A program made the translations under genes and the position numbers. Below, one piece after another: positions 42,501 through 49,717 of a DNA stretch of 64,000 bases (the first letter of the stretch is position 1; every line of letters starts with the position of its first letter). The stretch lies in contig NZ_CP129121.1 of NCBI RefSeq assembly GCF_030406665.1, forward strand, positions 124,001 to 188,000, read 5' to 3'. The stretch is from Halomonas halophila (GTDB lineage: Bacteria; Pseudomonadota; Gammaproteobacteria; Pseudomonadales; Halomonadaceae). A model generated the notes under the pieces. It saw only the letters and a program-made list of their open reading frames with translations. It made no database searches and had not been told where the DNA came from.

Positions 42501-43371
42501 CCTGGCGCCCGAGACCAACGGCCAGGTGGCGGTCAAGGCCTGGGGCGCGCTGTCGGCGATCACCGGCCGCGACCACAAGCATCTGGCCGTGCCCAAGGAA
42601 GAGGAGAAGATCCGCTTCCGCGACGTGGTGGCCCAGCCGCGCAAGATCATCTCCAGCCCGACCTGGTCCGGCCTCGAGGACGAGCACGTCTCCTACAACG
42701 CCGGCTACACCAACGTCCACGAGCTGATCCCCTGGCGCACCGTCAGCGGCCGCCAGCAGTTCTATCAGGATCATGCCTGGATGCGCGCCTTCGGCGAGAG
42801 CCTGCTGGTCTATCGGCCGCCCATCGACACCAAGGCCGCGGTCGGCCTGGCCGATGACAAGGGCAACGGCAACCCGGAGATCGCGCTCAACTGGATCACG
42901 CCGCACCAGAAGTGGGGCATCCACTCCACCTACTCCGACAACCTGCTGATGCAGACCCTGTCCCGGGGCGGGCCCATCGTCTGGCTGTCCGAGGACGACG
43001 CGGCGTCCATCGGCGTCGAGGACAACGATTGGATCGAGCTCTACAACGCCAACGGCGCCATCGCCGCCCGGGCGGTGGTCAGCCAGCGGGTCAAGAACGG
43101 CATGGCGATGATGTACCACGCCCAGGAGCGCATCCTGAACATGCCGGGCTCCGAGATCACCGGCACCCGTGGCGGCATCCACAACTCGGTCACCCGCGTG
43201 TGCCCCAAGCCGACCCACATGATCGGCGGCTATGCCCAGCTCTCCTACGGCTTCAACTACTACGGCACCGTCGGCTCCAACCGCGACGAGTTCGTCATCG
43301 TGCGCAAGATGAAGCGCATCGACTGGCTGGACGGCGAAGGCAACGACTATGAGCAGGAGGCCGTGAAATGA
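39577..43371 (+). CDS. narG: Respiratory nitrate reductase alpha subunit NarG
   Basis: Molybdenum catalytic subunit that reduces nitrate to nitrite on the cytoplasmic face. 1264 residues, the usual NarG size. The FS0 cluster region has the His-type ligand pattern HGVNCTGSCSWK followed by GCPRGASYSWY; the molybdenum-ligand region is WYNSGYIIAWGSNVPQTRTPDAHF. HWYHMDMNYRGLINMLVMCGC and the C-terminal molydopterin-dinucleotide domain (GIHNSVTRVCPKPTHMIGGYAQLSYGFNYYG) are clear. No Tat signal, as expected for a cytoplasm-facing subunit. It overlaps narH by 4 nt. Confidence 0.98.
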   Translation: MSHFLDRLKYLTRRPDDFAGRHGETRDETRDWEDGYRARWQHDKVVRSTHGVNCTGSCSWKIYVKNGLVTWETQQTDYPRTRPDLPNHEPRGCPRGASYSWYLYSANRLKHPLIRKPLLALWREALAEHGDPVNAWASIVEDPAQARQYKRARGMGGFVRADWDELNGLIAASNVYTAKQYGPDRIIGFSPIPAMSMVSYAAGSRYLSLIGGVCMSFYDWYCDLPPASPMTWGEQTDVPESADWYNSGYIIAWGSNVPQTRTPDAHFFTEVRYKGTKTVAVTPDYAEVAKLTDEWLSAKQGTDAALALAMGHVILKEFHLDNPSAYFTDYVRRYTDMPCLVELEVREDGSHVPGRQLRASDFADGLGQDNNPEWKTLVWDELGDRLVVPRGSIGFRWGEASGDDEDESKGKWNLESLDADGTEIRPRLSLAEAHDEVARVAFPYFGGIEHQHFDHVKSGGASDELLFHCLPAKRMTRADGREVLAVTVFDLMCANYGIDRGFRSKEGKDDGATAFDQVKPYTPAWQEKITGVSAEQCLRIAREFADNADRTGGRSMIIVGAGMNHWYHMDMNYRGLINMLVMCGCIGQSGGGWAHYVGQEKLRPQTGWLPLAFGLDWQRPPRQMNSTSFFYNHSSQWRYEKLEVKEILSPLAKAEDYSGSLVDFNVRAERMGWLPSAPQLATNPLSLAGQAAEAGQATADYVVDRLKAGELRFAAEDPDDPKNFPRNLFIWRSNLLGSSGKGHEYMLKYLLGTRHGIQGKDLGEAGGQTPEEVVWREQAPEGKLDLLVTLDFRMSTTCLYSDIVLPTATWYEKDDLNTSDMHPFIHPLTAATDPAWESRSDWEIYKGIAKAFSKVCVGHLGEETDLVTLPLQHDSPAELAQPEVRDWKKGECEPVPGKTLPALVEVKRDYPATYERFTSVGPLLDRLGNGGKGIGWKTEKEVELLGRLNQVKSEGPAKGRPRIESAIDAAEVILTLAPETNGQVAVKAWGALSAITGRDHKHLAVPKEEEKIRFRDVVAQPRKIISSPTWSGLEDEHVSYNAGYTNVHELIPWRTVSGRQQFYQDHAWMRAFGESLLVYRPPIDTKAAVGLADDKGNGNPEIALNWITPHQKWGIHSTYSDNLLMQTLSRGGPIVWLSEDDAASIGVEDNDWIELYNANGAIAARAVVSQRVKNGMAMMYHAQERILNMPGSEITGTRGGIHNSVTRVCPKPTHMIGGYAQLSYGFNYYGTVGSNRDEFVIVRKMKRIDWLDGEGNDYEQEAVK

Positions 43372-44936
43372 AGATTCGTTCCCAGGTCGGGATGGTCCTG
43401 AACCTCGACAAGTGCATCGGCTGCCACACCTGCTCGGTGACCTGCAAGAACGTCTGGACCAGCCGCGAGGGCGTCGAGTACGCCTGGTTCAACAACGTCG
43501 AGACCAAGCCCGGCATCGGCTATCCCAAGGAGTGGGAGAACCAGCACAAGTGGAACGGCGGCTGGCTGCGTCGCCAGGACGGCCGCATCGAGCCGCGCAT
43601 CGGCGGCAAGTGGCGGGTGCTGGCGAACATCTTCGCCAACCCCGACCTGCCGGAGATCGACGACTACTACGAGCCGTTCACCTTCGACTACCAGCACCTG
43701 CACACCGCCCTGCCGGGCGATCACCAGCCCACCGCCCGGCCGCGCTCGCTGATCTCCGGGCAGCGCATGAACAAGGTCGAGTGGGGGCCGAACTGGGAGG
43801 AACTGCTCGGCACCGAGTTCGCCAAGCGACGCCGCGACGCCAACTTCGAGCAGGTGCAGGCCGATATCTACGGCCAGTTCGAGAACACCTTCATGATGTA
43901 CCTGCCGCGGCTGTGCGAGCACTGCCTGAACCCCACCTGCGTGGCGTCCTGCCCCAGTGGGGCGATCTACAAGCGCGAGGAAGACGGCATCGTGCTGATC
44001 GACCAGGACAAGTGCCGCGGCTGGCGGATGTGCATCTCCGGCTGCCCCTACAAGAAGATCTATTACAACTGGAAGAGCGGAAAGTCCGAGAAGTGCATCT
44101 TCTGCTACCCGCGCATCGAGGCCGGCCAGCCGACGATCTGCTCCGAAACCTGCGTGGGCCGCATCCGCTACCTGGGCGTGCTGCTCTACGACGCCGACCG
44201 CATCGAGGAGGTGGCCGGTGCCGCGGATGAGCGCGACCTCTACCATCGCCAGCGCGAGATCTTCCTCGACCCGAATGACCCTGAGGTGATCGCCCAGGCC
44301 CGCCGCGACGGCGTCGCCGATAGCGTGATCACCGCGGCCCAGCAGAGCCCGGTCTACAAGCTGGCCATGGAATGGGGCCTGGCGCTGCCGCTGCACCCGG
44401 AGTATCGCACCCTGCCCATGGTCTGGTACGTGCCGCCGCTGTCGCCGATCCAGTCCGCCGCCGAGGCGGGTCAGGTGGAATACGACGGCGTGCTGCCGAA
44501 GATCGAGTCGCTGCGCATCCCGGTGAAGTACCTGGCCAACCTGCTCACCGCCGGCGAGGAGGCGCCCGTGGTGCTGGCCCTCAAGCGGCTGATGGCGATG
44601 CGCCTCTACATGCGCGGCAAGCACGTGGACGGCGCGGCCGACGCCGCGGTGCTCGAAGAGGTCGAACTCAGCGAGGCCCAGGTCGAGGAGATGTATCGCT
44701 ACCTCGCCATCGCCAACTACGAGGATCGTTTCGTGATCCCCACCGCCCATCGGGAGATGGCCGTCGACGCCTTCCCCGAGCGAGGCGGCTGCGGCTTCAG
44801 CTTCGGCGACGGCTGCCACGGCGGCGACAGCGAAGCCAGCCTGTTCGGCGGTCGCAAGCAGACCACCACCCTGGTCCAGCCCGTCGAGGTCTTCGACCCG
44901 CATGGCGGCAGCGCCGAGGAGGCCCGTCATGACTGA
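43368..44936 (+). CDS. narH: Respiratory nitrate reductase beta subunit NarH
   Basis: Electron-transfer subunit with four iron-sulfur clusters between NarI and NarG. 522 residues. The cysteine sets are CIGCHTCSVTCKN, CEHCLNPTCVASCPSGA, CRGWRMCISGCPYKK (Trp in place of one Cys, giving the 3Fe-4S cluster typical of NarH) and CIFCYPRIEAGQPTICSETCVGR. The C-terminal region ends GCGFSFGDGCHGGDSEASLFGGRK, as in other NarH. It overlaps narJ by 8 nt. Confidence 0.98.
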   Translation: MKIRSQVGMVLNLDKCIGCHTCSVTCKNVWTSREGVEYAWFNNVETKPGIGYPKEWENQHKWNGGWLRRQDGRIEPRIGGKWRVLANIFANPDLPEIDDYYEPFTFDYQHLHTALPGDHQPTARPRSLISGQRMNKVEWGPNWEELLGTEFAKRRRDANFEQVQADIYGQFENTFMMYLPRLCEHCLNPTCVASCPSGAIYKREEDGIVLIDQDKCRGWRMCISGCPYKKIYYNWKSGKSEKCIFCYPRIEAGQPTICSETCVGRIRYLGVLLYDADRIEEVAGAADERDLYHRQREIFLDPNDPEVIAQARRDGVADSVITAAQQSPVYKLAMEWGLALPLHPEYRTLPMVWYVPPLSPIQSAAEAGQVEYDGVLPKIESLRIPVKYLANLLTAGEEAPVVLALKRLMAMRLYMRGKHVDGAADAAVLEEVELSEAQVEEMYRYLAIANYEDRFVIPTAHREMAVDAFPERGGCGFSFGDGCHGGDSEASLFGGRKQTTTLVQPVEVFDPHGGSAEEARHD

Positions 44937-45711
44937 TGCCGCCCGCGTCCAGCCCGAACCGGCGGATGACATGCTGAGCCTGCGGGTGCTGGCCCGGCTG
45001 CTGGATTACCCCGATCGTGAGCTCCAGGCCGCCGTCGGGGAGATGAACGCGATCCTCGACGCCGAGCGGCGGCTGCCGGGCAATCTGCGCACCGCCCTGA
45101 TGGACTGGTGCCGACGCCTGGCCGCGGCCGATCTGCTGGACCTGCAGGCCGAATACGTGGCGCTGTTCGACCGTGGCCGGGCCACCTCGCTGCTGCTCTT
45201 CGAGCACGTCCACGGCGAGTCCCGCGACCGCGGCCAGGCCATGGTCGACCTGCTGGCCGAGTATCGCGCCGCCGGCTTCGAGCTCGACGCCCGGGAGCTG
45301 CCCGATCACCTGCCGCTGTTCCTGGAGTATCTCTCCACCCGGCCCGAGGCCGAGATCGGCCGCTGGCTAGGCGAGGTCCGCCACATCCTGGCCAGGCTCA
45401 CCGCACGCCTCGAGGAGCGTGAGGCCGATCACGCCCTGGCGATACTGGCCCTGCTGGCGCTGATCGGCGCCGAGGACGACGTGAACGCGCATCGCGAGCC
45501 GGTGAGTCAGGAGGCGCGGGACGATACCCCCGAGGCCCTGGACGCCGTCTGGGAAGAGGAGGCGGTGCGCTTCTCCGCCGGCTCCGACCAGGACTGCGCC
45601 CTGCAGTCCGCCGAGGGTCGGCGGCTGGCCGAACGCAAGAAGGCGACGCACGACGAGGCGGTCCGGATCCTCGAGCCCGGCGCCCCGAGGCAACAAGGAG
45701 AATCGTCATGA
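44929..45711 (+). CDS. narJ: Nitrate reductase molybdenum cofactor assembly chaperone NarJ
   Basis: Chaperone that helps cofactor insertion into NarG and is not part of the finished enzyme. 260 residues. The NarJ/TorD-type helical core contains LRVLARLLDYPDRELQAAV, the motif YVALFDRGRATSLLLFEHVHGESRDRGQAMVDLLAEYRAAGFE, and LPDHLPLFLEYLS. GAGGAGG sits ~7 nt before ATG 44929. It is longer than E. coli NarJ, through a charged C-terminal tail. It overlaps narI by 4 nt. Confidence 0.95.
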   Translation: MTDAARVQPEPADDMLSLRVLARLLDYPDRELQAAVGEMNAILDAERRLPGNLRTALMDWCRRLAAADLLDLQAEYVALFDRGRATSLLLFEHVHGESRDRGQAMVDLLAEYRAAGFELDARELPDHLPLFLEYLSTRPEAEIGRWLGEVRHILARLTARLEEREADHALAILALLALIGAEDDVNAHREPVSQEARDDTPEALDAVWEEEAVRFSAGSDQDCALQSAEGRRLAERKKATHDEAVRILEPGAPRQQGESS

Positions 45712-46385
45712 GCTATGTCCACACCCTGCTGTTCGGGCTCTATCCCTATCTCGCCGGCAGCGTCTTCCTGATCGGCAGCCTGCTGCGCTTCGACCACGGC
45801 CAGTACACCTGGAAGACCGGCTCCAGCCAGATGCTCAGCTCAAGGAACATGCGCCTGGCCAGCAACCTCTTCCACGTCGGCATCCTGGTGATCTTCTTCG
45901 GCCATCTGGTGGGCCTGCTGACGCCGCACTGGGTCTATGCCCCCTTCATGAGCGCCGGCACCAAGCAGCTGGTGGCCATCGTGGTGGGCGGCATCGCCGG
46001 CGTGATGTGCCTGATCGGCGGTGCCATGCTGGCCTGGCGCCGCCTGACCAACGCCCGGGTCAAGGCCTCGTCGGGCCCGATGGACACCGTCATCATCCTG
46101 CTGCTGGTACTGCAGGTGTCGCTGGGCCTCGCGACCATCATCCCGGCGCTGGGCCACCTGGACGGCGGCGTGATGCTCCGGCTCGCCAGCTGGGCCCAGG
46201 CCATCGTGTTCTTCCAGGGCGGCGCCGCCGAGCATCTCGTCGGCATCGGCCTGATCTACCAGCTGCACATCCTGGTGGGGCTGACCATCGTGCTGGTCTT
46301 CCCCTTCACCCGCCTGGTGCACGTCTGGAGCGCGCCGCTGGGCTATCTGATGCGGCGCTACCAGATCGTGCGCCGTCGGGCCTGA
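45708..46385 (+). CDS. narI: Respiratory nitrate reductase gamma subunit NarI
   Basis: Membrane cytochrome b that oxidises quinol and feeds electrons to NarH. 225 residues, five membrane helices: LLFGLYPYLAGSVFLIGSLLR at the N-terminus, NLFHVGILVIFFGHLVGLL with two histidines likely to bind haem, and the C-terminal IYQLHILVGLTIVLVFPFTRLVHVWSAPLGYLMRRYQIVRRR with the remaining two. AAGGAG lies before the ATG inside narJ. Confidence 0.97.
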   Translation: MSYVHTLLFGLYPYLAGSVFLIGSLLRFDHGQYTWKTGSSQMLSSRNMRLASNLFHVGILVIFFGHLVGLLTPHWVYAPFMSAGTKQLVAIVVGGIAGVMCLIGGAMLAWRRLTNARVKASSGPMDTVIILLLVLQVSLGLATIIPALGHLDGGVMLRLASWAQAIVFFQGGAAEHLVGIGLIYQLHILVGLTIVLVFPFTRLVHVWSAPLGYLMRRYQIVRRRA

Positions 46386-46411
46386 GCGACCCTCCAGGGA
46401 GAGGCGACATC

Positions 46412-47224
46412 ATGCAGAAGATCGATATCGAGACCGTACCGGGCGGCGCGACGCCGCCCCCGATCCGGGTCGGCGAGGCATCCATCGACCATGCCGCGAT
46501 CGCCCGCGAGATGCAGTACCACCCGGCGGACAGCGCCGGCGACGCCCGGGGCCGGGCGGCCCGCGCCCTGGTGGTGCGCGAGCTGCTGCGCCAGCGCGCG
46601 GGGCAGCTGGGGCTGGCGGTGGAGGAGGACGCGGACATCGAGGCCGCCATCGCCGCGTTGCTGGAGCGCGAACTGGACGTCCCCGAGCCCGGCGAGGAGG
46701 ACTGCCGGCGCTTCCACGGTGCCCACCCCGAGCGCTTCAGCGAGCCGACCCGGCTGCGGGTGCGCCACGTGCTGCTGGCGGCGGCGCCGGACGACGCCGA
46801 GCGCCGGGACGGCGGCTATCGACGCGGACAGGCGCTCCTCGAGCAGCTACGAGAGGCGCCGCAGCGCTTCACCGAGCTGGCCCAGCGGCATTCGGATTGC
46901 CCCTCGAAGGAGCAGGGCGGCGAGCTGGGTTGGCTGGTGCCCGGCCAGACGGTGCCCGAGCTGGACCGCGCCCTGCGGCATCTGCCGGTCGGGCTCCACG
47001 GCCGGCCGCTGGCCTCCCGCTACGGCTGGCACCTGGTGTGCATCGACGAGCGGCAGGAGGGCCGGGCGCTGCCCTACGACGAGGTCGCCGAGCGGGTCCG
47101 GCACAGCCTGCGCGAGCGCGCCACCCGCCGCGCACTGCGCCACTACCTGCTGGCGCTGGAGGCAGAGGTCGGCGTGGAGGGGATCGCGCTGGACGACGAT
47201 GCCGCGGGCAGCCTGATGCAGTGA
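46412..47224 (+). CDS. Parvulin-type peptidyl-prolyl isomerase (NifM-like) in the nar operon
   Basis: 270 residues. The N-terminal half (GEASIDHAAIAREMQYHPA and ALVVRELLRQRAGQLGL) resembles the helical chaperone part of NifM-like proteins. The C-terminal half is a rotamase domain: LRVRHVLLAA, FTELAQRHSDCPSKEQGGELGWLVPGQTVPELDRAL and LASRYGWHLVCIDER. No signal peptide, so it should act in the cytoplasm on Nar subunits. It is 26 bp after narI; this gene is often attached to narGHJI in pseudomonads and relatives. Confidence 0.88.
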   Translation: MQKIDIETVPGGATPPPIRVGEASIDHAAIAREMQYHPADSAGDARGRAARALVVRELLRQRAGQLGLAVEEDADIEAAIAALLERELDVPEPGEEDCRRFHGAHPERFSEPTRLRVRHVLLAAAPDDAERRDGGYRRGQALLEQLREAPQRFTELAQRHSDCPSKEQGGELGWLVPGQTVPELDRALRHLPVGLHGRPLASRYGWHLVCIDERQEGRALPYDEVAERVRHSLRERATRRALRHYLLALEAEVGVEGIALDDDAAGSLMQ

Positions 47225-47350
47225 CGTCCAGGCCGATGGCGGCCGTCGGTGTCAGTGAAGAGATGAAAGAGGACGTCGCCATTCCGGTAGGGCGAAACGC
47301 CCCGCTCTGCTTAGATGGAAGGCGACCCTTTCGCCACCCGAGGATGCCTC

Positions 47351-48718
47351 ATGACCGCCACCGCCACGGACGTCGTCTCCGCCGACGAGATCCGCGACCG
47401 CTTCTCCCGGGCCATGTCGGCCATGTACCAGGCCGAGGTGCCGCAGTACGAGACCCTGCTCACGCTGGTCGACGAGGTGAACCGCGAGACCCTGGCGCGC
47501 GATGCCGCCCTGGCCGAGCGGCTCGAGGCCTTCGATGAGCTGAACCGTCTCGGCGTCGAGCGCCACGGCGCCATCCGCGTCGGCAGTGCCGAGGAACTTT
47601 CCATGCTGCGCCGGCTGTTCGCGGTGATGGGCATGTATCCGGTGGGCTACTACGACCTCGCCGAGGCCGGCGTGCCGGTGCACTCCACCGCCTTCCGCCC
47701 GGTCGACGACGCGGCGCTGGCGCGCAACCCCTTCCGCCTCTTCACCTCGCTGCTGCGCCTGGAGCTGATCGAGAGCGAGGCGCTGCGCGAGCGGGCCGCG
47801 GCGATCCTGGCCGAGCGCGACATCTTCACCCGCGAGGCCCGGGAGCTGATCGCCCTGGCCGAGGACCAGGGCGGGCTCACCGACGAGCAGGCCGATCGCT
47901 TCGTCACCGCGGCGCTGGAGACCTTCCGCTGGCACCGCGACGCCACCGTGGACCTCGACACCTACGAGGCGCTGAACGCCGAGCATCGCCTGATCGCCGA
48001 CGTGGTCTGCTTCCGTGGGCCGCACATCAACCATCTGACGCCGCGCACCCTGGACATCGACGAGGTCCAGCGGCGCATGCCGGCGGCCGGCATGAACCCC
48101 AAGGCGGTGATCGAGGGCCCGCCGCGCCGCGACTGCCCGATCCTGCTGCGCCAGACCAGCTTCAAGGCGCTGGAGGAGCCGATCCGCTTCGCCGGCGATC
48201 GCCAGGGCACCCACACCGCGCGCTTCGGCGAGATCGAGCAGCGCGGCGTGGCGCTGACCGCCGAGGGCCGGGCGCTCTACGACCGCCTGCTCGCCGCCTC
48301 CAAGGAAGGCACCGCCGGGCTCGCCCACGAGGCGCACCAGCAAGCCCTGGCCGAGGCCTTCGCCGACTTCCCGGACGACGAGGCCGAGCTGCGCCGCCGC
48401 GGCCTGGCGTTCTTCGAATATCGGCTCACCGACGCCGGGCGCGCCTCTGGCCCGGTCGACGCCTCGGATCCCGAGGCGCTGATCGCTCGCGGCCTGGTGG
48501 TCGCCCGGCCGATCACCTACGAGGACTTCCTGCCGGTCAGCGCGGCGGGCATCTTCCAGTCGAACCTGGGCGACGGCGGCGGCGAGGCCTACGCCGGCCA
48601 CGCCAACCGCGCGGCCTTCGAGGCCGACCTGGGGGCGGCGGTGACCGACGAGCTCAGCCTCTACGCCGAGCGGGAACGCGCCTCGCTGGCCGCGGTACGC
48701 GAGGCGCTGGCCGGCTAG
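47351..48718 (+). CDS. hglS: 2-oxoadipate dioxygenase/decarboxylase (HglS/YdcJ, DUF1338)
   Basis: Fe(II) enzyme of the VOC-like DUF1338 family. In Pseudomonas putida, HglS turns 2-oxoadipate into D-2-hydroxyglutarate in D-lysine breakdown. 455 residues. Family features seen are GYYDLAEAGVPVHSTAFRP (with a likely metal-binding His), the internal segment GPHINHLTPRTLDIDEVQRRM, PILLRQTSFKALEEP, RFGEIEQRGVALTAEGRALYD, and the closing YEDFLPVSAAGIFQSNLG. ATG 47351 is taken; an upstream in-frame ATG has no ribosome site. No lysine-catabolic neighbours are in the window, so the pathway is inferred. Confidence 0.85.
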   Translation: MTATATDVVSADEIRDRFSRAMSAMYQAEVPQYETLLTLVDEVNRETLARDAALAERLEAFDELNRLGVERHGAIRVGSAEELSMLRRLFAVMGMYPVGYYDLAEAGVPVHSTAFRPVDDAALARNPFRLFTSLLRLELIESEALRERAAAILAERDIFTREARELIALAEDQGGLTDEQADRFVTAALETFRWHRDATVDLDTYEALNAEHRLIADVVCFRGPHINHLTPRTLDIDEVQRRMPAAGMNPKAVIEGPPRRDCPILLRQTSFKALEEPIRFAGDRQGTHTARFGEIEQRGVALTAEGRALYDRLLAASKEGTAGLAHEAHQQALAEAFADFPDDEAELRRRGLAFFEYRLTDAGRASGPVDASDPEALIARGLVVARPITYEDFLPVSAAGIFQSNLGDGGGEAYAGHANRAAFEADLGAAVTDELSLYAERERASLAAVREALAG

Positions 48719-48735
48719 CGGTCGACGATGAATAA

Positions 48736-48773
48736 GCCGGGCGCCGCCTTGTCTTGCGAGGGCGGCGCTCGGC
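48736..48773 (+). terminator. Hairpin after hglS
   Basis: GCCGGGCGCCGCC (48736-48748) pairs with GGCGGCGCTCGGC (48761-48773) with one G-T pair and a 12-nt loop. No T-tract; a possible terminator or attenuator before the exporter gene. Confidence 0.4.
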
Positions 48774-48808
48774 TATGATGGGGTGTCGCCCATGGACCGG
48801 GACTCCGC

Positions 48809-49588
48809 ATGCCGCTGCTGTCTGTTCTCGATACGCTGTCGCTGTCGCCGCTGTCCGGCGGCCTCGACCTCACGCTGATCCTGCTGTCGGTGCTGACCTC
48901 GGCCTTCACCGCGGCCTTCGGTGCCGGCGGCGGGGTGCTGATGATCATGGCCCTGGCCCAGGTGATGCCGGCGGCCGCGCTGATTCCGGTGCACGGCATG
49001 GTGCAGCTGGGGTCCAACGTCGGCCGCGCGGGCATGACCTGGCGCCATCTCGACCGCGCCACCCTGCTGGCCTTCCTGCCCGGGGTGGCGCTCGGTGCCC
49101 TGGCGGCCGCCTGGCTGCTGATTCGCCTGCCCGCCGGGATGCTGGAGCTGTGCATCGCCGCCTTCGTGCTCTTCACCCTGTGGGGCCCGGGGCTGCCCGG
49201 GCGCGCCCTGGGCCGGCTCGGCACCCTGATCGTCGGCGCGGCCACCACCCTGCTCTCGAGCCTGGTGGGGGCCAGCGGCCCGGTGGTGGCGGCCTTCATC
49301 AAGCAGCGCCAGGAAGGCCGCCTGGCCAAGGTGGCGACCTTCTCCGCCTGCATGGTGGCCCAGCATCTCACCAAGGCCTTCGTGTTCGGCGCCGCCGGCT
49401 TCGTGTTCCATGACTGGCTGGGACTGATCCTGGCCATGGTTGCGGCGGGTTTCGTCGGCACCTGGCTGGGCCTGAACCTGCTGAAGCGGCTTTCCGATCG
49501 CCGCTTCGACGACCTGTTCCGGCTGGTGCTGACGCTGCTCTCGCTGCGCCTGGCCTGGCTCGGCGCCGCGCGTCTCTGGGGCGGCTGA
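48809..49588 (+). CDS. TauE/SafE family sulfite/organosulfonate exporter
   Basis: Integral membrane protein of 259 residues with about seven to eight helices and the internal repeat of this family: FTAAFGAGGGVLMIMALAQVMPAAALIPVHGMVQLGSNVGRAGMTW in the first half and LVGASGPVVAAFIKQR in the second. The family exports small sulfur-containing acids; the actual substrate is unknown and the neighbours do not help. It stands alone between hglS and the HD-GYP gene. Confidence 0.87.
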   Translation: MPLLSVLDTLSLSPLSGGLDLTLILLSVLTSAFTAAFGAGGGVLMIMALAQVMPAAALIPVHGMVQLGSNVGRAGMTWRHLDRATLLAFLPGVALGALAAAWLLIRLPAGMLELCIAAFVLFTLWGPGLPGRALGRLGTLIVGAATTLLSSLVGASGPVVAAFIKQRQEGRLAKVATFSACMVAQHLTKAFVFGAAGFVFHDWLGLILAMVAAGFVGTWLGLNLLKRLSDRRFDDLFRLVLTLLSLRLAWLGAARLWGG

Positions 49589-49717
49589 GCGGCGCGTCCG
49601 AGCCGCACGTTGAAAGGCGTTCCCGCAAGGCGCCGTCATCCTCGGCGGACTTGGCGTATCTTGAAAGGCAGCGCCGGCACCTCGTCGGCGCCTGAATCGT
49701 CGCTGCCGAGGCCACCC

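Noticed and set aside
39439..43218. 1259-residue open frame antisense to narG
   Set aside because: GC-rich DNA leaves long antisense frames free of stops. The product is His/Leu/Gly/Asp-rich with no family resemblance, and narG explains the DNA fully. The same applies to the long - strand frames at 4102-7023, 10450-13554 and 36774-39578.
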